Of a stretch of DNA of 64,000 nucleotides, positions 12,601 through 20,767 are shown in pieces. The stretch covers positions 8,437,579 through 8,501,578 of the forward strand of contig CM059975.1 in assembly GCA_030490835.1 (NCBI GenBank). The letters run 5' to 3'. Positions within the stretch are counted from its first letter, which is position 1; each line of letters begins with the position of its first letter. The position numbers were made by a program, and so were the translations under genes. Under the pieces are notes generated by a model. The model made no database searches and had not been told where the DNA came from. It saw nothing but the letters and a program-made list of their open reading frames with translations. The stretch is from Annona cherimola (taxonomy: Eukaryota > Streptophyta > Magnoliopsida > Magnoliales > Annonaceae).

Positions 12601-14583
12601 TGGATAGCCTAGTTAATCAAGGCTCCTACCTAAATGCATCCGGGTGCACTTAGCCTTGGTGCACCCAGATGTATTTAACCCATTTTTGAAAAAAAAATTT
12701 TGAAAATTTTTTTACACGATTGTCTTAAATTACTAAAATGTTGCTGTTTTTAAAAAATCCAAAAAAATATCTACAAATCTCCAAAAATGATAAAACTTAA
12801 TACACACGTTAAATACACTTGAATTAACAATAGTGTGAAAAATTTTAGAAATGAGTTTTTGCACCCATATACACCGGAGCTAAGTGCACCGGGGTGCATA
12901 GGATCATGACTCATTAATCAAAGTTTGACATAAAAAATAGTGATGACAATCAACTAGCCACTGCATCATGAGCATGTTTGCTACTAAACAAGAGAGTTTT
13001 TGAGATCGTAGCCTTCATTAGATTAAACATGCCCAAGTACAATGCACCGTGGACTTGGAAGCTAAAATGTTTCTTACCTACCGATTTCCTTGGAGAAGTT
13101 GAAATGACAGAAAAGACAATGACAGTGCGACCATGCACCCATAGAGGAAACCTCATTCCCTCATAGACAATACCAACCTGCATTTGGTAGTGATTACTCA
13201 TTAGCTTGAAGCAGGAAACCAAAGAAGCAAAACATTGATAATCGATCTAGCCATGAATTATTTCATGCACAAGCTGGGTAGAGACAAGTGACAAGTGCCT
13301 GACAGCATACAGGGTGACAAAAAGCAAAATGAACAATTCGATTCGTAATTTGGTATAAAAAAGGATGAGAAATAGAAAACAGACCAGTGTTGAGCTTAAC
13401 AAATACGCTTGAAAATGGCCATCAATGTCACAAAAAAAGACAGTTTGGATAACACCATTAATAAAAATTGTTCAGTGATGTTCAACCATTCAGAAGGAAC
13501 AGCTTCCCATTGGAGGCACACGCACCAATCTAATGTTGTCATAAATGGCACCAAAAACATGAATCAGAAGCGTGATTTTATAAAAATGAGCTACTGCCTT
13601 AGAAGAGTTGAAACTAACTCAATAAAGTTTAATGACTCGATAAAGTACTTTTTTGACATGCCAGAAGACAAACCTCCTATAGAACTGACGCACCTGTTTG
13701 AGGAAGGCCTCCTCCGCGAGCTCCGAGTTAAGCTCCAAAATTTCCCAGTCATCCTCAGTGCTTGGTTCTATTGCCACTAAAGTCGCTCTTGGCAAATTAG
13801 CAATTGCTTTCACCTGTACTAAAGTACTATCTGGCAGAGAAATGCACTCTGCTAGTTGTTGAGGAACCTACAGCACCAGCAAAGATAACCGGAATTAGAG
13901 ATAACAGTCGGATGCATAGTTCTATAAAATGAACTACGGATGTATTTTCAAGAAAAGATTAATGAACTTCCTATCACCCGAAGTGCAGATAAAAAAAAAA
14001 TTCCATATATGTAAGAACTTTGTTCTGTTTTCCAAACAACGAGTTGATGCACGAATTCAAACGGTCATTTTTTCCAGACTGAGTCATCTATAATCTTTCT
14101 TAGCGGCAGCAGAGATATCGAGATCGTACTCGGAGATACAAAATGTTTGCATGCTAAACATGTAGCCTGAACTGCGGATTACTGATTTACAGTAAAAGCA
14201 TAACACTAAAACGCGAATTTCATTCTATATTTGGTATTTAGCCTTTACTATTCAAATAGAATAGCATAAAAAGCAAAAGAGAGGAGAGGAGATATCAGCC
14301 TGCTAGGCACGAAGGGGCGGAAATGGAGAATAGTGATATGCAGGAAATGAAAGGAAGTAGAAATCACCTCGATTGCTGGAGTCTTCGAAGCAGAGCCGGA
14401 CCACGCCAAATGCCAGCAATCGTCGCTGCTGCTGCTGTTGCGACGGCGGCGGGGTCGAAGCTCCAAGGCTAGAATCGGAGGGATAAATCCTATGTGCGTT
14501 GATTGGAGGGTTTGGATGAGAGGGAGAGGGAGAGAGACGAAGCAGCTCTCTATCCCACCAACGACCCTCACCTCGAAGTCCAT
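942..14583 (-). CDS. PEX1: PEX1, peroxisomal AAA ATPase (C-terminal part beyond the left edge)
   Basis: PEX1 and PEX6 form the AAA motor that extracts the PEX5 receptor from the peroxisome membrane. Exons, 5' to 3' on the minus strand: 14583-14368, 13867-13694, 13177-13078, 10657-10178, 8131-7379, 7197-7106, 6002-5929, 5752-5530, 5341-5248, 5078-4924, 2549-2319, 1142-942. They total 2793 nt (931 codons), and frame is kept across every junction. Residues 1-163 hold the PEX1 N-terminal domain, including VQLVPGTEV at its end. D1 has a Walker A GPSGSGKT split by an intron (about 603-610; the family usually has GPPGSGKT) and Walker B LIILDDLD (to 671). D2 opens with GWDDVGG and has Walker A GPPGCGKT (891-898). 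The exon with the D2 Walker B (DEFDSIAPKRG in plants) is absent from 1-941, so the gene runs off the left edge. The start is the first ATG of [10 protein letters not shown], which aligns with plant PEX1. Confidence 0.95.
3650..3895. mobile_element. MITE family 1, copy with TSD TAA
   Basis: GGGTGTGTTTGG at the left and CCAAACACACCC at the right form a perfect 12-bp terminal inverted repeat. TAA flanks both sides (3647-3649 and 3896-3898). It is 246 bp, has no coding potential, and lies in the PEX1 intron between 2550 and 4923. Confidence 0.9.
3922..4188. mobile_element. MITE family 1, copy with TSD TAC
   Basis: It starts GGGTGTGTTTG and ends CAAACACACCC, flanked by TAC on both sides (3919-3921 and 4189-4191). 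It lies 23 bases from the previous copy and in the opposite interior orientation. Confidence 0.9.
4365..4659. mobile_element. MITE family 1, degraded copy
   Basis: The interior matches the 3922-4188 copy block by block (cttttcactttccata, caactacccata, catcattacccctat). The right end is CAAACTCACCC; the left end is worn (GTTTGTTTTTAAC). This is the third copy within 1 kb of the same PEX1 intron. Confidence 0.75.
6118..6800 (-). mobile_element. LINE (non-LTR retrotransposon) 3' tail, decayed
   Basis: Minus-strand translation gives the C-terminal region of a plant LINE reverse transcriptase: [18 protein letters not shown], then [17 protein letters not shown], then [14 protein letters not shown]. 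All are typical of this very common plant family. At least two in-frame stops interrupt it (near 6470 and 6515), where the family has W and Q codons. The end reads like the family's RIHAADPT segment and finishes in a short GAT-type trinucleotide tail (about 6120-6140). It is 5'-truncated and lies in the intron between the sixth and seventh PEX1 exons, in the same orientation as the gene. Confidence 0.85.
6961..7058 (-). pseudogene. Decayed duplicate of the sixth PEX1 exon
   Basis: Bases 6961-7058 resemble 7066-7164, which hold the 3' end of the real exon and its donor site. The offset is about 108 bases. Shared blocks include ctcacagaggg, aaataaga.catgt and gaggaag.t.aaatgagctg. The copy keeps a GTGAG donor after CCCTCT but has a one-base insertion, and in the exon's frame it reads a TGA stop. 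It must be skipped for the D1 Walker A to be joined correctly. Confidence 0.7.
9162..9994. mobile_element. MITE related to family 1, interrupted by a foldback element
   Basis: The left end reads GGGTCCATTTGGTATA; the right end reads TACCAATGAACCC, its approximate inverse. The interior right half (about 9825-9990) matches the copy at 11472-11769, with blocks such as cattacccttatcatat. The element is split by the foldback at 9264-9816. Both lie in the large intron between the fourth and fifth PEX1 exons. Confidence 0.65.
9264..9816. mobile_element. Foldback MITE, long inverted repeats (family 3)
   Basis: Both outer ends carry the same near-palindrome, GCTTCTATGTAACCAGG followed by TTACATAAAAGC. 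Inside it, about 190 bases at the left (9264-9455) match the reverse complement of about 190 bases at the right (9625-9816). Landmarks are the outer end, caaaatctaagatttt and atttgtttatctag. A (TA)n tract at 9618-9645 sits near the centre. Related interior sequence recurs near 56390-56650 and 59560-59720. Confidence 0.8.
11472..11769. mobile_element. MITE, family 1 variant, 3-bp TSD TGA
   Basis: The ends are GGGTCTGTTTTGTAT and AAACAGACCC, flanked by TGA on both sides (11469-11471 and 11770-11772). The interior has the family's tracts (tttcacatctttc, caactaccctat, cattacccctatcatat). It sits in the intron between the third and fourth PEX1 exons. A 3-bp TSD with GGG-type ends suggests the PIF/Harbinger (Tourist-like) group. 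Confidence 0.8.
12633..12902. mobile_element. MITE family 2, GGTGCACTTAGC ends
   Basis: The left end has ATGCATCCGGGTGCACTTAGC; the right end has GCTAAGTGCACCGGGGTGCAT, its approximate inverse. The interior holds a signature, gttaaatacacttgaatta, also seen in other copies. No open frame. It lies in the intron between the third and fourth PEX1 exons. Confidence 0.75.
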
Positions 14584-15676
14584 AGCAGCTCGCACTCTAC
14601 CCGCCCAATGCTCTGGAGATACAAACGGAGATAAAGAGGGAGGGAGACTCGGAGAAAACAGCAGCGTTGGAACGTTAGCTTGAGGAATACGCTTTGCGTT
14701 CGGCGCGGCTTCCCGGCATGTGGATAAAAACCCGCAACGGATTTTTCTTTTGCTGTTATTCCGTGCTGCGGTAGCATAAAAATGTGAGCTATTCTGCATT
14801 TTTAGGCCGTGTTAACTATTACGGAGGGGGGAGGGAGAACGGAACACGGTTCCAAAATCCATACAATGGCCCACCTACTTTCCCTGTATCATATTACATC
14901 ACTCACTAACCTCTGAGAATACATTCTACTCCATTTCTCCATTTACACAATGCTAAAGGCTTGCCCAAAAAGCTTAGGAGTGAATGGTTATTAAGTGTTT
15001 TAATTCGGACTTACGAAACTCAGCTTTATGCAATGGCCCACCTATTTTCCCTATATTTTCATTTTACTCGTATGATATTACATTACTCACGAACCTCTTC
15101 AAATACATTCTAGTCCATTTCTCGGTTTACATAATGCTAAAGGTTTGCCAAAAAAGTTTAGAATGTGATTGGCAAGTGATAATTTTTTTATGTAAAATTT
15201 TTTCAAATTAGAAAAATAATGTGACAATAAATTTTAAATATATAAGTTAAATATTTGCATAGCAGTGTATAAATAATTAAAAAGTGTGTTAATTATCAAG
15301 AATATGCAAATAAATAATTAAAAATATAATAATTATTGATGACGAAAAGTTTTAAATGCTGACAAACGTCAATTAATATTTAATTCAACTTGTGAAACTC
15401 AATTTGTCTCAATCTTATGTCTAATCATATTTATAAAACACAAGTTTTAATTATAACTCTAACCTTAACTCCATTTATATAATTTAAATGTTGATTCTAT
15501 TTATGAATATTGATTTTGTGCTAGAATTCAAGTTGACGAATTTATATCTTTCTAAGAGTGATAAGAACAAATTATGTAATAAAAAATACATAGTCAAATT
15601 ACATTTTAAAAAAAAATACATGGTAATATTAAATATATTTCTAAAAAACGTGTAACATTGAAAATAAGATCAAAAT
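14584..15676. other. PEX1 upstream region with a local tandem duplication
   Basis: This is the sequence between the PEX1 start codon and the TRIM complex. A segment of about 120-135 bases occurs twice, at about 14863-14980 and 15031-15165. Both copies begin caatggcccacct and end near taatgctaaagg or its variant, in the same order and orientation. I see no convincing TATA box and no gene. Confidence 0.6.
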
Positions 15677-15916
15677 TGTCACGCACAGACCCAGAAAAGC
15701 GACCATTGGGCCTGACGCACAGAGCACACAGACCCAGAAAACGTCAATTGGGCCTGTGGGCTATAGGCCTCACAGTGTGATATTGTCCGCTCTGGCTCGG
15801 CAGCTTAGCCGCAGGGCTTTAAAACGCGTCACACCATATTGAACTTGAGACTTACTTATAAACTACCAGAAGTTTTCTCCCCTTTTCGATATGGGATTCG
15901 GTTCTTAGCTATTACA
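15677..15916 (-). mobile_element. TRIM LTR, full length, inverted orientation
   Basis: This is the reverse complement of the direct LTRs at 18211-20254. Read on the minus strand it begins TGTAATAGC-like and ends GCGTGACA, 240 bp. It marks the left edge of the complex and is preceded by AAAAT (15672-15676), which recurs at the right edge (20255-20259). Confidence 0.85.
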
Positions 15917-16047
15917 AGCCCACCAGCTTCCGCTTTGTTCGTTCCCAAATCACAACCCAACTCTAGCCTTCTGCTTGCAGCCCTGACTTTCACTGGTTCA
16001 ACTCTCCGAACCACATCTACTGGAGGGGGAGCTGCTCTGATACCAAT
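15917..16047 (-). mobile_element. TRIM internal domain, inverted unit
   Basis: A 131-bp internal segment in minus orientation. At its right end (16034-16045) is the reverse complement of TGGTATCAGAGC, the primer-binding site matching the 3' end of plant initiator tRNA-Met. It has no gag or pol coding capacity, as expected for a terminal-repeat retrotransposon in miniature. Confidence 0.85.
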
Positions 16048-16179
16048 TGTCACGCACAGACCCAAAAAAGCGACCATTGGGCCTGATGCATAGAGCACAC
16101 AGATCCAGAAAACGTCCATTGGGCCTGTGGGCTATGGGCATCAGGCCCAATGGTCGCTTTTTTGGGTCTGTGTGTGACA
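16048..16179. repeat. Palindromic junction of two LTR ends
   Basis: Arms 16048-16088 and 16139-16179 (41 bp each) are reverse complements with one mismatch, separated by 50 bp. The left 91 bp (16048-16138) are the 3' part of an inverted LTR. The right 41 bp are the 3' end of a direct LTR, ending TGACA next to a tRNA-Met primer-binding site at 16182-16193. This is where the complex changes orientation. Confidence 0.85.
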
Positions 16180-16291
16180 AGTGGTATCAGAGCAGCTCCT
16201 CCTCCAGTAGATGTGGTTCGGAGAGTTGAATCAGTGAAAGTCAGGGCTGCAAGCTGAAGCCCATAGTTGGGTTGCGATTTGGGGACGAACC

Positions 16292-18186
16292 TAATAATTG
16301 GAATTTGGTAAGATATTTTGTGGATATTTTATACCAAATTGGTGGGTAATTAATTAATATTAATATGAAATTTGGTTTAAAATGTGGTTTTGCAATTTTT
16401 GGGTATTAAATATTAATTTCGAGTAATTTAAACAATTTTATAATCTTTTGGCTTGAAATTACATTTTATTTGTTCCCATGAAATTAAATGAATTTGAAAT
16501 AATTTTGTTTATAATAAACCACTAATAATTTTTTTATGCAGGGAGAACAAGTTTGGCCCCACAAGCCATCAAAGCCATTTTCACTGCTGATCATCCAACC
16601 GCCCATTTATTAGCATCACAGCCTGCTGTCCATAAATCACATGATCAGCAATAAAACGGCCACCCATCCATTTCACGTGACCTGCATGGACCATGGCATT
16701 TGAATTCCAGTTGCCCATTTCATCCAATGCATTCAACGTGAATTTTTTTATGAAAGACTATTAAATGCATTTCATCCAATGCATTCAACGAGATTTTTTT
16801 ATGAAAGGCTATTAAATGCATTTCATCCAATGCATTCAACACATGGACCCACCACATTTTTTATGCAGCAACAGCATAATATCATGCTGCCTATTCACGT
16901 GATTTCCTACAGCAAAAGGCAGCAGCATGATGAAATAAAAAAAGGAGCAGCATTTTATATCAATACAGCATCATGTATTCACTTAAAATGCATTTCAAAT
17001 CCTGCCGCCCATCATGCATTAAATCAATGGATCCCGCAGCAGTAAAATTCTCATCACAAATAACGTGAAATGCATTAAAGTGATGGAGCCCACTTATTCA
17101 GCTATAAAAGACGGGGGAGCAGACAGAGCAGGGATCAACAGAGATTTTTGGCACGCACAACATTCGGCCTACAGCAAAATTCCACAATTCCAAGAAGTAA
17201 TCAACAAGAAAATCCCTGTAAGGATATTACTGCAAAATAGTTTAGCAGGAATTTTTGAAAAAGAGTAGAGCATATTTCAAGAAAGAAAGAGATTGAGAGC
17301 AACGTGGAGAACACGGGCAAAAAGGCAGACCGGCGAGTTGCATGGAGCAGTCGACACACCATCGGGGCTTCAAATCATCAATAAGCTTTTCTATCTTTTC
17401 TCTTTTTAATTTTTTGTTATCTTGTTAAGATGGATTGTAATTTAATTTTATTTTGAACTTAAACATGTTTGGCTAAATCCTAAATTTAGGGTTTAGGAAT
17501 TAGCATGCGTACAATGCAATGTGGTGTTGATTTTTAATTTATTTTATGATGGATATTGTTGTTAATTTAATATATTGTAGTTCTTATGTTTGCTATGTAC
17601 ATGGGCCCGTACTTTTGCATGATTTCATATATTAGGTGATGGAACCTAGAGGTGGAAGCCTAATATACGAAAATTAAGATATTAAACTTGGATATCTAAG
17701 ACCATGAGAATAGGCATGATAACCTTGAGGAAATTCCATAAACAAACTACAAATCTTAATGGATTCTAATTAACTTAATCCCATGAGAATAGGTGATTAA
17801 GAAAATTAGGATACGCCTTGTAGGTTTCAAGAGAAGATTCAGGGATAAATTAGAGTTTGTTCTCCTTTAACAAATAATATCCAAATTAAATAATTATACC
17901 ACTGCCCGTTGCAAAATACGCAAGTGAAATCCTAGACCTTAGATACTCGCATTCTAATTTTCTCTGCTCATTATAATTTGAAATTTTCTCATCCTATTTT
18001 ATTTATTTTCTTTCCCTTTTATTTACTGCATTTTCTCCCCTACTTTTCTATTTTATTTGCTATATTCTTTCCATAACAGACATGAAAGCGTTTAAAAGTA
18101 AAATTTATAATCCTGAATTCCCTGTGGATCGATAATTTATATACTACAATCTACGACCCGTACACTTGCGGTGAGATTGCGAACAA
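16292..18186 (+). mobile_element. Probable solo LTR of a larger retrotransposon (1895 bp)
   Basis: It is bounded by a 5-bp duplication GAACC. It lacks open frames but looks like an LTR. A TATA-type promoter, GCTATAAAAGACGGG, lies near 17100, followed by a GC-richer leader. Near the right end are ccctgtggatcgataa and cgtacacttgcgg, similar to the 3' ends of many plant Gypsy LTRs as I remember them. The termini are TA and AA rather than TG and CA, so they are worn or slightly misplaced. It contains a short tandem repeat at about 16715-16845. Confidence 0.6.
16715..16845. repeat. Short tandem repeat within the solo LTR
   Basis: Three copies of catttcatccaatgcattca are separated by near-identical spacers (tttttttatgaaag.ctattaaatg). 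The period is about 55-60 bases. Confidence 0.75.
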
Positions 18187-18210
18187 GAACCAAGCGGAAG
18201 CTGGTGAGCT

Positions 18211-18450
18211 TGTAATAGCCCAAAATTGAATCTCACATCGAAAAGGGGAAAAAGTTCATCGTAGTTTATAAGTGGGTCTCAAGTTCAATATGGTGCGACG
18301 TGTTTTAAAGCCGTACGACTAAGCTGTCAGGCCAGAGCGGATAATATCACACTGTGAGGCCCACAACCCACAGACCCAATGGATGTTTTCTGGGTCTGTG
18401 TGCTCTATGCGTCAAGCCCAATGGTCGCTTTTTTGGGTCCGTGCGTGACA
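18211..18450 (+). mobile_element. TRIM LTR, direct copy 1
   Basis: 240 bp, beginning TGTAATAGCCC and ending GTGCGTGACA. Inside are a CTCACATCG motif, a TTATAAG box and a gtgtgctctatgcgtc segment. An AG plus a slightly mutated primer-binding site, TGGTATCAGAACAGC, follows. LTR plus internal region gives a 371-bp period. Confidence 0.85.
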
Positions 18451-18581
18451 AGTGGTATCAGAACAGCTCCCCCTCCAGTAGATGCGATTCGAAGAGTTGA
18501 ACTAGTGAAAGTCAGAGCCGCAGGCAGAAGCTCAGAGTTGGGTTGTGGTTCGGGGACGAACCAGACGGAAGCTGGTGGGCT

Positions 18582-18820
18582 TGTAATAGCCCAGATCTGA
18601 ATCCCACATCAAAAAGGGGAAAAAGTTCCTGGTAGTTTATAAGTGGGTATCGAGTTCAATATGGTGTGACACGTTTTAAAGTCATGCGGCTAAGCTTCCA
18701 GTCCAGAGCGGACAATATCACACTGTGAGGCCCATAGCTCACAGGCCCAATGGACGTTTTCTAGGTTTGTGTGCTCTGTGCGTCAGGCCAATGGTCGCTT
18801 TTCTGGGTCTGTGCGTGACA
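18582..18820 (+). mobile_element. TRIM LTR, direct copy 2
   Basis: 239 bp, TGTAATAGCCC to GTGCGTGACA. The preceding 131-bp internal domain (18451-18581) ends in GGAAGCTGGTGGGCT, the likely worn polypurine region. It is followed by AG and TGGTATCA. Confidence 0.85.
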
Positions 18821-18950
18821 AGTGGTATCATAGCGGCTCCTTCTCCAGTAGATGTGGTTCGGAGAGTTGAACCAGTGAAAGTCAAGACTGCAGGCAGAAG
18901 CTCAGAGTTGGGTTGTGGTTTGAGACGAACCAGGTGGAAGCTGGTAGGCT

Positions 18951-19191
18951 TGTAATAGCCCATAACCGAATACCACATCGAGAAGGAGAGAAAGCTCCTG
19001 ATAGTTTATAAGTGGGTCTCAACTTCAATACGGTGTGACGCGTTTTAAAGCCGTGCGGCTAAGCTGCCAGGCTAGAGCGGACAATATCACACTGTGAGAC
19101 CCATAACCCACAGGCCCAATGGACGTTTTCTGGGTCTGGTGTGCTCTGTGCGTCAGGCCTAATGGTCACTTTTCTGGGTCTGTGCGTGACA
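18951..19191 (+). mobile_element. TRIM LTR, direct copy 3
   Basis: 241 bp, TGTAATAGCCC to TGACA, with the same internal landmarks. The 130-bp internal domain at 18821-18950 precedes it, and TGGTATCAGA follows. Confidence 0.85.
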
Positions 19192-19322
19192 AGTGGTATC
19201 AGATCGGCTTCCCCTCCAATAGATGTGGTTCGGAGAATTGAACCAGTGAAAGTCAGGGCTGCAGGCAGAAGCCCAGAGCTGGGTTGTAGTTCGGGGACGA
19301 ACCAGGCGGAAGCTGGTGGGCT

Positions 19323-19563
19323 TGTAATAACCCAGATCCGAATCCCATATCAAAAAGGGGAGAAAGTTCCTAGTAGTTTATAAGTGAGTCTCAAGTTCAA
19401 TATGGTGTGATGCATTTAAAATTCGTGCGACTAAGCTGCAAGGCCAGAGCGAACAATATCACACTGTGAGGCCCACAGCTCAATGCCCAATTGACGTTTT
19501 CCTGGGTCTGTGTGCTCTGTGCGTCAGGCTTAATGGTCCGCTTTTCTGGGTCTGTGCATGACA
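19323..19563 (+). mobile_element. TRIM LTR, direct copy 4
   Basis: 241 bp, TGTAATAACCC to GCATGACA. The internal domain is 19192-19322 (131 bp). The downstream primer-binding site is mutated to AGAGGTATCAGAGC. Confidence 0.85.
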
Positions 19564-19684
19564 AGAGGTATCAGAGCGGCTTTAGATGTGGTTCGGAGAG
19601 TTTAACCAGTGAAAGTCAGAGCTGTAGGCAGAAGCTCAGAGTTGAGTTGTGGTTCGAGACGAACCAGGCGGAAGCTGGTAGGCT

Positions 19685-19881
19685 TGTAATAGCCCATAAC
19701 CGAATCCCACATTGAGAAGGGGAGAAAGTTCCTGATAGTTTACAAGTGGGTCTCAAGTTCAATATGGTGTGATGCGTTTTAAAGTCGTGCAGTTAAGATG
19801 CCAGGCCAGAGCGGATAATATCACAATGTGAGACCCATAGCCCATAGGCCAATGGACGTTTTCTGGGTCTGGTGCATGATA
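19685..19881 (+). mobile_element. TRIM LTR, direct copy 5, with internal deletion
   Basis: It begins TGTAATAGCCC but is only 197 bp. About 43 bases are missing near the 3' end, between two similar CTGGGTCTG stretches, so slippage or recombination between them is likely. The internal domain before it (19564-19684) is also shortened, to 121 bp. Confidence 0.8.
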
Positions 19882-20012
19882 AGTGGTATCAGAGCGGCTC
19901 TCCTTTTAGTAGATGTGGTTCGAGGAGTTGAACCAGTGAAAGTCAGGGCTGCAGGCATATGCCCACAGTTGGGTTGTGGTTCGAGTACGAACTAGGCGGA
20001 AGTTGGTGGGCT

Positions 20013-20254
20013 TGTAATAGCTCAGAACCGAATCCCACATCGAAAAGGAGAGAAAAGGTCTTGGTAGTTTATAAGTAGGCCTCAAGTTCAATATGGTGTG
20101 ACGCGTTTTAAAGTCGTGTGGCTAAGCTGCCAGGCCAGAGCGGACAACATCAAACTATGAGGCCCATAGCCCACAGGCCCAATAGATGTTTTCTGGGTCT
20201 GTGTGCTCTGTGCATCAGGCCCAATGGTCGCTTTTTATGGGTCCGTGCGTGATA
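20013..20254 (+). mobile_element. TRIM LTR, direct copy 6, right edge of the complex
   Basis: 242 bp, TGTAATAGCTC to GCGTGATA (CA mutated to TA). No primer-binding site follows. Instead AAAAT (20255-20259) matches the AAAAT just before the complex at 15672-15676. Internal domain 19882-20012 precedes it. Confidence 0.8.
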
Positions 20255-20434
20255 AAAATTAATAAATATAAAAGTGAATAGTAGAAATATAAAAATAAGA
20301 TAAATGAAAGCAATATGATTTATTTGATAATATGACGGCAATATAAAAAACATGTATTCAACCATAAAAATAAATAACATATAATACACATGTATAAAAA
20401 TGTATTGCTTAAATATTGGAAGATGATTCCGTTT

Positions 20435-20767
20435 GGTCGGCCTAAGTTAGGTCTTGCTTAGGCCGACTTTAAAAATATATATTTTTATTTTTTCAGCTTT
20501 TTACGAATATGCGAAGTTATGTATATTTAATATATAAACTTAAATTTACTATTTTTTGATGTATTTAAATATTTTTATTGTTAAACACAACGACATTACG
20601 GTAGTTTTTGATATGCTCCAGAAAACTATGGTAATATTACCGCATTTAAAAATAAAAATACTTAAATATATTTAAAAATGGTAAAACTTGGTTTATTAAT
20701 TAAATATATAAACTTTACATGTTCATAAAAAATTGAAAAATAAAAAATATATTTTGTAGGCCGACCT
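20435..20767. mobile_element. Palindromic foldback MITE
   Basis: The ends ggtcggccta and taggccgacc are inverse, and the arms continue inward for roughly 150 bases with good but imperfect complementarity. Left landmarks such as tatatttaatatataaactt recur inverted near 20690-20720. No coding capacity. Confidence 0.75.

Larger units (their letters stand above)
16180..18210 (+). mobile_element. TRIM internal domain split by a nested insertion
   Basis: The segments 16180-16291 and 18192-18210 add up to 131 bp, exactly the internal length of neighbouring units. The primer-binding site is TGGTATCAGAGC (16182). GAACC is duplicated at the break (16287-16291 and 18187-18191), showing that the intervening DNA inserted into a complete unit. 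Confidence 0.85.

Noticed and set aside
16182..16193. TGGTATCAGAGC as part of a tRNA gene
   Set aside because: It is only the 12-base complement of the tRNA-Met 3' end, directly after an LTR, so it is a primer-binding site.
16047..16229. Open frames over the TRIM repeats giving similar peptides (SRTDPKKRPLGLM type)
   Set aside because: The peptides recur only because the LTRs recur, appear on both strands, and have no splice or codon signature. They are not genes.
18211..18450. Cassandra-type TRIM carrying a 5S rRNA-like promoter
   Set aside because: I looked for 5S A-box and C-box sequence in the LTR and found none; the LTR has a TTATAAG box instead.
18211..20254. Satellite DNA or CRISPR-like array
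   Set aside because: The 371-bp units have LTR ends, a primer-binding site and 5-bp duplications. CRISPR arrays are not expected in plant nuclear DNA.
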